Positions 44,845 through 53,370 of a stretch of DNA of 64,000 bases are shown here, in pieces. The stretch covers positions 782,774-846,773 of the forward strand of contig NZ_JAIWHV010000001.1 of the NCBI RefSeq assembly GCF_020177375.1, in the 5' to 3' direction. The notes under the pieces were generated by a model. The model was not told the DNA's origin and did not search any database. It was given only the letters and a program-made list of their open reading frames with translations. A program made the position numbers and the translations under genes. Origin of the DNA: Saliphagus infecundisoli (lineage in GTDB: Archaea; Halobacteriota; Halobacteria; Halobacteriales; Natrialbaceae). Position 1 is the stretch's first letter; the number at the start of each line of letters is the position of its first letter.

Positions 44845-45786
44845 ATGGCCACGTGCGACGTGTGCGGGACGGAGATCAACATGCCGTACAACTGCCGGCA
44901 CTGTGGCGGGACCTACTGTGGGGACCACCGGCTCCCCGAGAACCACGACTGCTCGGGCCTGGAGAACTGGAACGACCCGGGCGGCGTCTTCGATAGCGGC
45001 TTCGACGACGGCGTCGCCGGCGGCGAAAGCGGTTCCGACGGCTCGCTGGCCGCGAAGCTCCCCTTCGATACGGGTCCCGGCGGACCCCTGGGGTACTTCC
45101 GGGGGAACGCGACCTACACCTTCCTCGCGCTGATGTGGATCACGTTTGGGCTCCAGTTGGTCGTCCTCTTCGCTGCCGGCTCGGGGACACATCAGGCGAT
45201 TTTTGCTCTCTCTACGGACAACGTTGGCTACGTCTGGACCTGGGTGACAAGCGTCTTCGCCCATAGCCCGATCAACTTCTTTCACATCGTCTTCAACAGC
45301 ATCGTGATCTTCTTCTTTGGACCCCTCGTCGAGCGCTACGTCGGGTCGCGGAACTTCGCGATCCTGTTCGTCGTCAGCGGCGTCCTCGCCGGCCTCGGGC
45401 AGGTCGGCATCTCGCTCGCCCAGGGCGAGCCCGCGAGCGTCCTGGGTGCAAGCGGCGCCGCGCTCGCGATCATGGGCGTGCTCACGGTCCTGAACCCCAA
45501 TCTCAAGGTCTACCTCTACTTCATCCTCCCCGTCCCCCTCTGGTTGCTCACCATCGGGACCGCGGTGCTCTCGGTCTTCTTCATCGGAACCGACGGGGGC
45601 GGCAACATCGCCCACGCCGCCCACCTCGTCGGCCTGCTGGTGGGGCTGGCCTACGGCGAGTACGTCAAGCGCACGCGGACGATCCGGACGCCCGACCAGT
45701 TCCAGCTCGGCGGCGGTGGACCAGGAGGTCCCGGTGGCCCTGGAGGGCCGGGCGGCCCTGGCGGTCCCGGCCGCGGACGGTTCTGA
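44845..45786 (+). CDS. AN1 zinc finger-rhomboid fusion protease with Gly-Pro tail
   Basis: The 313-residue protein joins an N-terminal AN1-type zinc finger (CDVCGTEINMPYN, CRHCGGTYCGDH, ENHDC; residues 4-36) to a six-helix rhomboid intramembrane protease. The catalytic Ser is in VLGASGAALAIMG and the His in GGNIAHAAHLVGLLVGLAYG. A HSPINFFHIVFNSIVIFFFG segment replaces the usual HxxxHxxxN oxyanion helix and fits well. A disordered acidic linker follows the finger. The C-terminus is a run of (GGP) repeats ending RGRF. It should cleave membrane proteins, perhaps with the finger recruiting substrates or partners. Its stop overlaps endonuclease V by one base. Confidence 0.9.
   Translation: MATCDVCGTEINMPYNCRHCGGTYCGDHRLPENHDCSGLENWNDPGGVFDSGFDDGVAGGESGSDGSLAAKLPFDTGPGGPLGYFRGNATYTFLALMWITFGLQLVVLFAAGSGTHQAIFALSTDNVGYVWTWVTSVFAHSPINFFHIVFNSIVIFFFGPLVERYVGSRNFAILFVVSGVLAGLGQVGISLAQGEPASVLGASGAALAIMGVLTVLNPNLKVYLYFILPVPLWLLTIGTAVLSVFFIGTDGGGNIAHAAHLVGLLVGLAYGEYVKRTRTIRTPDQFQLGGGGPGGPGGPGGPGGPGGPGRGRF
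45709..45771 (+). repeat. Tandem GGP-coding repeat at the end of the rhomboid gene
   Basis: The last part of the rhomboid gene encodes GGGG followed by seven imperfect GGP units. At DNA level it is a degenerate 9-base tandem repeat (ggt/ggc/gga combined with ccc/cct/ccg). Synonymous variation shows the repeat is selected at protein level or old. Length changes by slippage are possible. Confidence 0.7.
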
Positions 45787-46586
45787 TGGCGCCCCGTCCC
45801 GACCTCGCGCCCGACCCCTCGCTCTCGCGGGCCGAGATGGAGGCCCTCCAGGAGGAGATCGCCGACGTCGCCGTCTTCGCCGATCGCGACCTCGGCTTTG
45901 ACCCCGCCGAGCCGGCGGCGCTCTCGAACCCGCTCGCCGCGACCGCGGGCGGCGGGGACCCCCCGACGGTCGTCGGCGTCGATCAGTCCTTTCTGCTCAC
46001 CGACGACGACCGCGAGGACCGCGCGATAAGCGCCGTCGTCGCCACCCGCGCGGGCGAGGTCGTCGAGCGAGTGTCGGAGGTGACGCCCCTCGAGATCCCC
46101 TACATCCCCGGACTCCTCTCCTTTCGAGAAGGTGGGCCGATCCTCGCGGCGCTCTCGGAACTCTCGGTCGAACCGGACCTCGCGCTGTTCGACGGCAGCG
46201 GCCGGATCCACTTCCGGCAGGCCGGGATCGCGACCCACATGGGCGTCGTCGCCGACTTCCCGAGCGTCGGGGTTGCCAAGAGCCTCCTCTGTGGCACCCC
46301 CCGCGGGGAAACCGAGGGATTGGCGGAGGGCGACCGGGTCGCCATCGAGGCCGACGGCGACGTCGACGCGCCCAAGGGAACCCTCCTGGGCTACGCCGTC
46401 CAGAGCCGCCAGTACGACTCGCCCGGCCGCCACATCAACCCGCTGTACGTGAGTTCCGGTCACCGGGTCGGCCCGGAGACGGCCGCTGGGGCGGTCCTCG
46501 AACTCTGTTCGGACTACAAGCTCCCCGAACCCGTCCGGCTGGCCGACGCCTACGCCGAGGACGTCAAAGGGGAGTACGTGGAATAG
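45786..46586 (+). CDS. nfi: Endonuclease V
   Basis: The 266-residue repair enzyme nicks DNA near deaminated purines (inosine) and other lesions. Signature stretches are VVGVDQSF (catalytic Asp), LEIPYIPGLLSFREG, ALFDGSGRIHFRQAGIATHMG with the catalytic Asp, and PSVGVAKSLLCG. The second motif reads HFRQAG where most homologues have HPRxxG. The N-terminal 50 residues are a helical extension. TGATG overlap with the rhomboid gene indicates coupled translation. The tie of a DNA repair enzyme to a membrane protease is probably only operon convenience. Confidence 0.94.
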   Translation: MAPRPDLAPDPSLSRAEMEALQEEIADVAVFADRDLGFDPAEPAALSNPLAATAGGGDPPTVVGVDQSFLLTDDDREDRAISAVVATRAGEVVERVSEVTPLEIPYIPGLLSFREGGPILAALSELSVEPDLALFDGSGRIHFRQAGIATHMGVVADFPSVGVAKSLLCGTPRGETEGLAEGDRVAIEADGDVDAPKGTLLGYAVQSRQYDSPGRHINPLYVSSGHRVGPETAAGAVLELCSDYKLPEPVRLADAYAEDVKGEYVE

Positions 46587-46655
46587 CCGCCGGCCCTCAC
46601 TGGTCGGCAGCCAAACCGTCGGTACTTTAGGTCCCCTCGCCCGAACGACTCGCCC

Positions 46656-47579
46656 ATGGCCATCGCCGAGGACACCGAGGAGACCGGCGCCGACGGGGCC
46701 GGGGCCGAGAGTACGGACGGCGAGCGGACCGGGGAGGGGTACACCCGCAAGGACTGCGTCCTCATCACCGGCTGCTCGTCGGGGATCGGCCGGGCGACCG
46801 CGCTGGCCTTCCTCCAGGCCGACTGGCAGGTCGTCGCGACCGCCCGCGAGGAGGCCGACGTCGCCGACCTCGCGGAGGCCGGCTGTCACGTCCACGAACT
46901 CGACGTCACCGACCCCGACCAGGTGGCCCGCGCGGTCGAGTACACGGTCGAGGTCGGCGGCGCCATCGACTGTCTGGTCAACAACGCCGGCTACGCGCAG
47001 ATGGGGCCGATCGAGGACGTCTCGATGGGCGACCTCCACCGCCAGTTCGACGTCAACGTCTACGGCCCCCACCGCCTGACCCGCGCCGCCCTCCCTCACA
47101 TGCGCGCCCAGGGCTCGGGCCGGATCATCACCCTCTCGAGCGTGCTCGGCCGGATCGCGCTCCCGGGAACCGGCGCCTACTCGGGGACGAAGTTCGCCGT
47201 CGAGGCGATGAGCGACTCCCTGCGCGCGGAAGTCGGGGAGTTCGGGATCGACGTCGTCGTCGTCCAGCCGGGCCCCGTCCAGACGAGCTTCACCGATCGG
47301 GCTCGCGAGGAGTTGCCCGGCGCCGACGGAACGCCGGCGTACGAAGACCTCTACGGGGCGATCCGGGAGCTCTACCAGGACGCGACGCTGGTCGGCGGCG
47401 ACGGTCCCCTCGCGGTCGATCCCGGCGAGGTCGCCCGCGCGGTCGTCACCGCGGCGACGGTCCCCGAGCCGCCCGCTCGCTATCCGGTGGGCCCGGTCGC
47501 CCAGTACGGCATCTATGCCCGATACCTCCCCGACCGCCTCCGGGACGCCGCCTACGGCTTCATCCAGCGGCTCGTCTGA
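46656..47579 (+). CDS. Short-chain dehydrogenase/reductase (classical SDR)
   Basis: The 307-residue NAD(P)-dependent enzyme has TGCSSGIGRATALAFL (cofactor loop), LVNNAGYAQMG, a catalytic Ser in ITLSSVLGRIALPG and the Tyr/Lys pair in AYSGTKFAVEAM. VVVQPGPVQTSFTDRA follows. The first 28 residues are acidic and likely disordered. The ending PDRLRDAAYGFIQRLV resembles 17beta-hydroxysteroid dehydrogenase/retinol-type SDRs in haloarchaea. The substrate is unknown. It is separated by 69 bases from endonuclease V. Confidence 0.9.
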   Translation: MAIAEDTEETGADGAGAESTDGERTGEGYTRKDCVLITGCSSGIGRATALAFLQADWQVVATAREEADVADLAEAGCHVHELDVTDPDQVARAVEYTVEVGGAIDCLVNNAGYAQMGPIEDVSMGDLHRQFDVNVYGPHRLTRAALPHMRAQGSGRIITLSSVLGRIALPGTGAYSGTKFAVEAMSDSLRAEVGEFGIDVVVVQPGPVQTSFTDRAREELPGADGTPAYEDLYGAIRELYQDATLVGGDGPLAVDPGEVARAVVTAATVPEPPARYPVGPVAQYGIYARYLPDRLRDAAYGFIQRLV

Positions 47580-47647
47580 CCGTCGGTCCCGACCGCCGAT
47601 CCTGACAACCGACCGATTTATTTTTCCGGGTCGAGGAGTTCCGGAGG

Positions 47648-48166
47648 ATGAGCGGAGAGCGAAGCGACGCCGTCGGGGTCGCCGACACCGTCTCGGAGGT
47701 CCTCTATTCGATCGCCGGCGTACTGCTGATCGGCTCCGGGCTGGTGTGTCTGGGCGCCGCCGTCGCCCAGCTCGTCACCGCTGGTTCGGTCGGATTCTCG
47801 GCGTTCGTCCTCATGCTCGGCGCGTTCTTCCTCTCGTTCGGGGCCGCCGTCACGCCGGCCATCCGCCGCCGGCTCGGTCGGCGCCACTCGGTGACCGAAT
47901 TCGGCCACGTCCGGACGGTCGATCGCCGGGTCGTCCGCGAGGAGGAAGACGAGGTATTCCGGTGTACGGCCTGTGACTCGCCGGCCAGGGAGGGCCTGGT
48001 CCGGCGCTACCGCGAGGAGTACGCCATCGCGGGAATCCCGCTCTACACCGAATCGGAGGGACACAACCACTACTGTCTGGAGTGTGCCAGCGAGGAACTG
48101 CTCGGCCCTCGAGAACCGACCGAGCAGCCGGATCCGGAGGTCGAGCGCGAGACCGATCTCCACTAG
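47648..48166 (+). CDS. Membrane protein with cytoplasmic CxxC motifs
   Basis: The 172-residue protein has two hydrophobic helices (about residues 18-43 and 50-70). A hydrophilic C-terminal domain carries two paired-cysteine motifs, FRCTACDSPAREG and NHYCLECASEELLG. The latter also has His just before it, so a zinc ribbon is likely. The tail is acidic. The arrangement suggests a membrane-anchored zinc-binding domain, but I recognise no family. It is preceded by a T-rich stretch TTTATTTTTC at 47617-47626 that may be its promoter. It ends convergently with the DUF4013 gene. Confidence 0.72.
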   Translation: MSGERSDAVGVADTVSEVLYSIAGVLLIGSGLVCLGAAVAQLVTAGSVGFSAFVLMLGAFFLSFGAAVTPAIRRRLGRRHSVTEFGHVRTVDRRVVREEEDEVFRCTACDSPAREGLVRRYREEYAIAGIPLYTESEGHNHYCLECASEELLGPREPTEQPDPEVERETDLH

Positions 48167-48175
48167 ACGCGGTCG

Positions 48176-48865
48176 CTACCAGGCGACGTGGTCGACGTCC
48201 TCTCCGTCGCCCGAACCGGGTCGGTTCTCGAGGTAGATGCGGGCGTAGGCGAACTGCACGATCGGGGTGACGACCGCGGTCAGGACCGCCGAGACGACGA
48301 GGAACGCTAGGTAGAACCCCTCGCCGAATCCGGTAACCAATAGCGTGGCGATCGCCGTCCCGACGACGATGAGAAACGAGATGAGGAAAATGCCGAACAG
48401 CTTGAGGAGGTTCCCCTTGGCGACCGACCAGCTCGTCTCGAGGCTCTCGGTGACGCCCTTCTCGTCGATGACGCACGCCGGGAGGGCAAGCGAGAGCCGG
48501 ACGCCGAGGTAGAGTCCCGGGATGATCAGGAGGACGAATCCGATGCCGACCGCCAGTACGTACACGATGAAGATCCCGATCAGCGAGACGAACTGTCCGA
48601 GGACGGCGCTCGAGGCACGCCCGAGATCGACGGGATCGCCCATCGCTTCGTCGCGTCCGACCACGTGGACGAGCCCGTTGATGTAGAGGTACACGAGATA
48701 GCCGAGCAGGGTGACAAGGCCACCGAGAAAACCCAGAAACTCCCCGACGAGCTCGAGGAGCCCGTAGCCGAAAAAGAGGACGATCAACACCGGGTTCCGT
48801 CGGAGCCACTCGATCCCGTCACCGATCGTGCCGGCCACACCCTTTCGCCGGAGGGTTCCGTCCAT
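48176..48865 (-). CDS. DUF4013 membrane protein
   Basis: The 229-residue protein has five or six hydrophobic helices and the DUF4013 features: GIEWLRRNPVLIVLFFG at the start, LIIPGLYLGVRLSLALPACV and the amphipathic segment KGVTESLETSWSVAKGNLLK, ending with FAYARIYLENR. The family is widespread in haloarchaea with no known job; relatives resemble glycerophosphodiester phosphodiesterase membrane domains. A TATA-like TTTTTATAC at about 48886-48894 (minus strand) lies at the leaderless distance from the ATG. Confidence 0.85.
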   Translation of the reverse strand: MDGTLRRKGVAGTIGDGIEWLRRNPVLIVLFFGYGLLELVGEFLGFLGGLVTLLGYLVYLYINGLVHVVGRDEAMGDPVDLGRASSAVLGQFVSLIGIFIVYVLAVGIGFVLLIIPGLYLGVRLSLALPACVIDEKGVTESLETSWSVAKGNLLKLFGIFLISFLIVVGTAIATLLVTGFGEGFYLAFLVVSAVLTAVVTPIVQFAYARIYLENRPGSGDGEDVDHVAW

Positions 48866-48932
48866 ACATCAATCCGTCAGACCATATGTATAAAAATGTA
48901 CCCCACGCTACAGTAGCGGTCCGGACGAACGG

Positions 48933-50051
48933 CTATCGGAGACAGGCCGCGACGACCGAAAGCATCGTCTCGCCCCGGACGTCCTCCGCAAAGAGGGGTA
49001 CCCGACGAACGTCGGTGCCGTAGAACAGTTCCTGGGCGTCCTCCAGGGCACCCTGCTGGACCTCCCACCGGCGCTTGCAGAACTCGCAGTCCTCCAGGTC
49101 GGGGCTCAGGAACTCCCCCGAGACGTCGTCGGTGACCTCCGCCAAGGGCTCCATCACCCGGTTGACGACGACGGTGCCGACGGCGATCTCGAAGCGGTCG
49201 AGCTGTTCGCGCAGCCGTTTGGACTCCACGACGCTCATCTCCTCGGGGATCATCACGATCCGGAAGTCGGTCAGCTCGGGGTCCTGGAGCACCGCCCGCA
49301 GGCGTTCGATGCGCTCGCGGACCTCGCGCATCTCGGCCATGTCGGCGCCCTCGCCCTCGGCGGCCTCCCCGCCGAACATCCCCTTGACGCCGTCGATCAT
49401 CCCCCCGAGACGCTCCCGGAACGTGATCATCCGGCCCATCATCGTGTCCATGATCTCGGGGAGCTCGAGCAGGCGGAGGGTGTGGCCCGTCGGCGCCGTA
49501 TCGACGACGACGCGATCGAACCGAGGGTCGTCCATGTACTCGAGCAGGAGCTGCATCGCGGCGGCCTCGTCGGCGCCGGGCATCGCCCCCCCGAAGAGAG
49601 CGTCCATCGGCCCCTCCTCGCCCAGCAGGTCGCCCAATCCGCCCAGGCCGCCCTCCGCGGCGAAGGCCGCCTGGCTCTCCTCCAAGGCGGCGTCGGGGTC
49701 GATCTCGGCGGCCCACAGCGGGATCTCCTCGCGAATCCGCTCAGGGCTCGAGGGAACCTCCGTCTCGAACGTGTCCGAAAGCGAGTGGGCGGGGTCGGTC
49801 GAGACGACGAGCGTCGCGGTTCCCTCGCGGGCGCTGTCCAGAGCCGTCGCGGCCGCCATCGTCGTCTTCCCGACGCCGCCTTTTCCGCCGTAGAGGACGT
49901 AGCTCGGACCCTCGACGGGCTCTCCCGCGGGCTCGACGTCGATCGTCTCCCGGTCGATCGAGTCCGTCGGCGTCACCTCGATCGTGTTGTCTCCGTCCTC
50001 CGACTCCGCCGACTCCCGCTCGTCGGTCGGCTCGACGTCGAGTCCACTCAT
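48933..50051 (-). CDS. ArsA/Get3-family ATPase
   Basis: The 372-residue single-domain ATPase has a deviant Walker A YGGKGGVGKTTMAAATA (about residues 54-70), switch I VVSTDPAHSLSDTF and switch II VVVDTAPTGHTLRLLELP. The CEFCKRRWEVQQ pair (CxxC) coordinates zinc at the Get3 dimer interface. A Met/Gly-rich helical stretch (about 210-260) would form the tail-anchor binding groove. It points to tail-anchored protein targeting and not to arsenite transport; no ars genes are nearby. The first 50 residues are acidic and disordered. Confidence 0.92.
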   Translation of the reverse strand: MSGLDVEPTDERESAESEDGDNTIEVTPTDSIDRETIDVEPAGEPVEGPSYVLYGGKGGVGKTTMAAATALDSAREGTATLVVSTDPAHSLSDTFETEVPSSPERIREEIPLWAAEIDPDAALEESQAAFAAEGGLGGLGDLLGEEGPMDALFGGAMPGADEAAAMQLLLEYMDDPRFDRVVVDTAPTGHTLRLLELPEIMDTMMGRMITFRERLGGMIDGVKGMFGGEAAEGEGADMAEMREVRERIERLRAVLQDPELTDFRIVMIPEEMSVVESKRLREQLDRFEIAVGTVVVNRVMEPLAEVTDDVSGEFLSPDLEDCEFCKRRWEVQQGALEDAQELFYGTDVRRVPLFAEDVRGETMLSVVAACLR

Positions 50052-50104
50052 GGGGAGTGGTTCCCGGTCGGGACACGAGTATTCGTCGGTCCCGCTCTGA
50101 GGGA

Positions 50105-50923
50105 CTACTCCCGGGCGGCGGCCGCAAAGACGAACTCCCGCAGCAGCTTCCCGGCGAGGGCGCCGGCTTGCCCGTCGTCGCGGTCGTTTACCTCGACGAC
50201 GTCGAAGCCCACCGCCCGTGGAGCGACCGCCCGAACGGCGTCCCGCATCGCCGTCGGCTCGAGGCCGAACGGCTCCATCGTCCCCGTTCCGGGGGCGAAA
50301 GCGGGGTCGGCCGCGTCGATATCGACGCTCAGGTAGACTCTCCCCTCGACGTCGGGCTCCCAGTCGGCCACCTCGCCGGGGGTGACGACGGTCACGTCTC
50401 CCTCCTCGGCGCGTTCCCACTCGGCCTCGCTCCCCGTCCGGGCGCCCACGATGACCGCTTCGTCGGCGACCTCCTCTATCACCCGCCGGGTGACACAGGC
50501 GTGCGAGAGGGGGTTGCCGTCGTACGCCTCGCGGAGGTCGAGATGGGCATCGAGGGCGACGAAGACGTCGGGGTCGGTCGCACGGGCGCCGGCGAGCGAG
50601 ACGGTGTGTTCGCCGCCGATCAGAAGCGGGAGTCCGCCACTCCGGACGACGTCTGTGAGTTCGCCCTCGAGCCACTCGAGGGATTCCGCGGCGTCGTCCC
50701 ACGCGCGGACGTCGCCCCGGTCGGTGACAGAGAGCTCGGAGAAGCGCCGGCCGGTCCGGCGGTCGTAGTCGTCGAACGTCTCGGAAAACTGCCGGACGCG
50801 GCGGGGGCCAAAGCGGGCCCCCGGCTGGAAGGTCGTCGACGTCTCCAGGGGCGCGCCGACGACCGAAAAGGCGGCGTCGGACTCGCCGGTGCGGTCGGGT
50901 CGGGCCCCCGGAAACGGGTTCAT
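50105..50923 (-). CDS. speB: Agmatinase-type ureohydrolase linked to aIF5A
   Basis: The 272-residue ureohydrolase has metal motifs LLIGGEHTVSLAG, VALDAHLDLREAYDGNPLSHA and LSVDIDAADPAFAPGTG, with DVVEVNDRDDG near the end. The second motif with GNPLSHA is agmatinase-like. It lies 4 bases downstream of aif5A in the same direction. In Haloferax the corresponding gene pair is known to work together: an agmatinase-like enzyme takes part in deoxyhypusine modification that uses agmatine. I infer the same here and not general polyamine synthesis. Confidence 0.9.
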   Translation of the reverse strand: MNPFPGARPDRTGESDAAFSVVGAPLETSTTFQPGARFGPRRVRQFSETFDDYDRRTGRRFSELSVTDRGDVRAWDDAAESLEWLEGELTDVVRSGGLPLLIGGEHTVSLAGARATDPDVFVALDAHLDLREAYDGNPLSHACVTRRVIEEVADEAVIVGARTGSEAEWERAEEGDVTVVTPGEVADWEPDVEGRVYLSVDIDAADPAFAPGTGTMEPFGLEPTAMRDAVRAVAPRAVGFDVVEVNDRDDGQAGALAGKLLREFVFAAAARE

Positions 50924-50927
50924 CGCC

Positions 50928-51302
50928 TCAGACGATCTTTCGCTGGTTGTCGAGCTCGAGGTACTCGATGTTCTCGTCGGGGGTCGGATCCTCGCCGTCG
51001 GGGATCCGCATCGTGATCGTCTCGTACGTTTCGAGGTCCATCAGCTGCATGTCACTTCCGTCGACGGAGACGACCTGGCCCTGTTTGCGCTCGATGATTG
51101 GGACCCAGATCTTCGCGTCGACGGGCTGGGAGAGCGACCGCTTCTTGCCGTCGAAGACGCCTTTGGCCTCGACTCGGGCCTTCGCGCTGCCGTGTTTGCC
51201 CGGTTTGGCGGTGGAGTAGGAGTTGATCACACAGGGCGTGTCGTCGATCATGACGTACGCGCCCTCCTGGAGATTGCGGACTTCCTTTTGCTGTCTGGCC
51301 AT
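50928..51302 (-). CDS. eif5A: Translation factor aIF5A
   Basis: The 124-residue protein binds the ribosome E site and eases peptide-bond formation. Lys36 in [13 protein letters not shown] is the hypusine/deoxyhypusine site. The C-terminal OB fold includes [19 protein letters not shown] and [16 protein letters not shown]. The start at 51302 is supported by family N-terminus [17 protein letters not shown] and by a TATA-like TTTATAC (about 51322-51329, minus strand) at the leaderless distance. The agmatinase follows in the same transcript. Confidence 0.97.
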   Translation of the reverse strand: MARQQKEVRNLQEGAYVMIDDTPCVINSYSTAKPGKHGSAKARVEAKGVFDGKKRSLSQPVDAKIWVPIIERKQGQVVSVDGSDMQLMDLETYETITMRIPDGEDPTPDENIEYLELDNQRKIV

Positions 51303-51390
51303 ACCCGCGTTACTCAATCGAGCGGTATAAACGGTTTGGAACGGATCCCGGCTCTCCGGCCCCTCCCGCGGTTCTGCGGGGGGTTCCGGT

Positions 51391-52563
51391 TCAGGCCGTC
51401 GACGCCGCTCGATCGGAGAGGAACCGCTCGAGTCGCTCCAACCCTTCGGTCAGCGCGGCGGGCTCGAGCCCGAACCCGATCCGGAACCGGTCGGGATAGC
51501 CAAAGCAGTCGCCCGGCGCGAGCACGACGCTCTCCGATTCGACCACCTGCCGACAGAACTCCCGGGCGTCCGCGAACCCCTCCGGGACGCTGACGAAGCC
51601 GTTGACGCCGACGGGGTCGTACCACTCGAGACCGTGCTCGTCGAGGAACGCGCGGACCCGCTCGCGGTTCTCGCCCGCGAGCCGGCGGTTCTCGGCTATG
51701 ATCTCGGCCTCGCGGTCGGGATCCGTCAGGACCTGCCGGGCGACGTACTGGCCGACCAGCGGCGGCGAGATGGTGGTGTAGTCCTTCCAGCGTCTGGCGA
51801 GGTCGATCAGCTCCCGGTCGCCGACCAGCCAGCCGAATCGGAGGCCGGCGAGCCCGTGGGCCTTGGTGAGACTCGCCGTCGAGAGCCCGTGGGGGCCGAG
51901 GCCGGCGACCGGGTCGAGCGGGTCCTCGGCGAGCAGCCGGTAGACCTCGTCACAGAACAGGTAGGCGTCGTTGTCGGCCGCGAGATCGTACAGTGCCCGC
52001 ACCCGCTCCTCGGGGTGATATCTCCCGGTGGGGTTGTTCGGGTTCGCGAGCACGATGGCGCGGGTTTCGGGGCGAACGGCGTCGGCGACCGCCTCGACCG
52101 GGAGGCTCCAGTCGGGCTCCCCGAGTGGAACTTCAGTCACCGATCCGAAGGCGTCCGGAACCGCCGACAGCGCCTGGTAGGTCGGCACCACGACCACCGC
52201 GTGGGGCTCTCGCCCGTGTCGCCGGCCGGAAACCGTGTTTCCCCCGTTGGAATCGCCCGCCCGGAACGCCGAGGGATCCGCTTCGGCGTCGGGTTCCGAG
52301 CAGAGCGCGAGGAACGCGAGGAAGTTCGCCTCCTGGGTGCCACAGGTACAGAGCACCTCCTCCTCGCTCCGACCGTACCGTTCCCCGATCGCCGCCCGGA
52401 GTTCGGGGTCGCCGTCGGTCGGGATCACGTACCCCAGTTCTCCGGGGTCGGTGTCGAACCGGCTCGCTTCCAGGCTCCTGATCCCACTCTCGGCGAGCAT
52501 GATCTCGGCGTCGTGTTCGTGCTCCCCGAACCACCGCTCCAGGGCGAAGGGTTCGATCCGCAT
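51391..52563 (-). CDS. Class I/II PLP-dependent aminotransferase
   Basis: The 390-residue fold-type I aminotransferase has the PLP lysine at residue 234 in [33 protein letters not shown] supplies the aspartate-aminotransferase Asn, and FCDEVYRLL the Asp. The C-terminal Arg is in [11 protein letters not shown]. An insert of about 30 Gly/Asp/Arg-rich residues lies near 92-120. The N-terminus [20 protein letters not shown] matches a haloarchaeal branch of unknown substrate, close to capreomycidine-synthase/aspartate-type enzymes. It lies 88 bases upstream of aif5A in the same direction. Confidence 0.88.
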   Translation of the reverse strand: MRIEPFALERWFGEHEHDAEIMLAESGIRSLEASRFDTDPGELGYVIPTDGDPELRAAIGERYGRSEEEVLCTCGTQEANFLAFLALCSEPDAEADPSAFRAGDSNGGNTVSGRRHGREPHAVVVVPTYQALSAVPDAFGSVTEVPLGEPDWSLPVEAVADAVRPETRAIVLANPNNPTGRYHPEERVRALYDLAADNDAYLFCDEVYRLLAEDPLDPVAGLGPHGLSTASLTKAHGLAGLRFGWLVGDRELIDLARRWKDYTTISPPLVGQYVARQVLTDPDREAEIIAENRRLAGENRERVRAFLDEHGLEWYDPVGVNGFVSVPEGFADAREFCRQVVESESVVLAPGDCFGYPDRFRIGFGLEPAALTEGLERLERFLSDRAASTA

Positions 52564-52686
52564 ACGTCCGCGAGGGCGGCCGGGGTCGAATACTCACCGG
52601 ATCGGTGCGGGCCTTGAGACGCCGACCGTCGATGGGCGACCACGTCCGTCGGTCGCGTCCGCCGTCGACCGCGGCTCGGCCCTCGG

Positions 52687-52923
52687 TCACTCCGTCAGCG
52701 GGAGGAAGACCCCGAAGACGAACGGGGAGACAAAGCCGACGAGAAGGCCGATCACCGCAAGGAGGTACAATAGCGTCTCCTCCCACCCCGGGAGGCCACC
52801 GAAGTAGGCGTATCCGACGTACTCCCCGCCGACCCCGACGAGGAACATGGCGAGGCCGAGCAGGAAGCCGGCTTTCGTCAGGGAGGGATAATCGAGGTTT
52901 CCGTAGCGTCCGCGGGCTACCAT
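52687..52923 (-). CDS. Small two-helix membrane protein
   Basis: The 78-residue protein starts MVARGRYGNLDYPSLTKAGF and has two hydrophobic helices (about residues 18-36 and 50-75) ending FVFGVFLPLTE. This combination looks like a conserved haloarchaeal small membrane family of unknown function. The ATG at 52923 is chosen because upstream codons are Pro/Ala-rich and not family-like. It is divergent from the 53.06-kb gene. Confidence 0.75.
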   Translation of the reverse strand: MVARGRYGNLDYPSLTKAGFLLGLAMFLVGVGGEYVGYAYFGGLPGWEETLLYLLAVIGLLVGFVSPFVFGVFLPLTE

Positions 52924-53060
52924 GGCTGGGGGTTTCGCGTGCGCCGAAGTAACGATTGCGGTCGCCGTCACCTCTGGCGGCGCCGACACCTCCCCCCTCG
53001 TGATGGGCCGGCCCACACAAGCAGCGACCACCTCTGTATCTTCGATCTAAAAGGGGTGCG

Positions 53061-53300
53061 ATGGCACGAGACTTCACGGACGACGATCGGAACAAGGACG
53101 TCGTCACCGCCGAGGGCGACCGCATCGGCACCGTCAGCGACGTAAACGACGGCCGCGCGACCGTCGATCGCGACCAGGACGCGGACCTCACGGACAAGAT
53201 CAAGGACCTGGTCGGCTGGGGCGACGACGATGACTCGAACGAACTCCACGGCGATCACGTGGACTCCTACGAGGACGACCGCGTCCGGCTCCGACGATAA
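53061..53300 (+). CDS. Small acidic PRC-barrel-like protein
   Basis: The 79-residue soluble protein is very acidic. Its first half (DVVTAEGDRIGTVSDVNDGR) has the strand-turn pattern of a PRC barrel, and the central LTDKIKDLVGWGDDDDSNEL is shared by many haloarchaeal small proteins. The gene is flanked by a short divergent membrane gene, and a TATA-like TTCGATCTAAAA (about 53040-53051) lies just upstream. The function is unknown. Confidence 0.78.
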   Translation: MARDFTDDDRNKDVVTAEGDRIGTVSDVNDGRATVDRDQDADLTDKIKDLVGWGDDDDSNELHGDHVDSYEDDRVRLRR

Positions 53301-53370
53301 GCGGCCCTCGAATCCGACTTTTTCGCGTGCTCCTCCCCGGCGAGCGTCGCGACCGGCGCTCTCGGGGGGC

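Noticed and set aside
45709..45771. CRISPR-like repeat array
   Set aside because: The repeat is a short in-frame coding repeat for GGP with no spacers.
48933..50051. Arsenite-pump ATPase of an arsenic resistance operon
   Set aside because: It is a single ATPase domain with the Get3-type CxxC and has no ArsB, ArsR, ArsC or ArsD neighbour.
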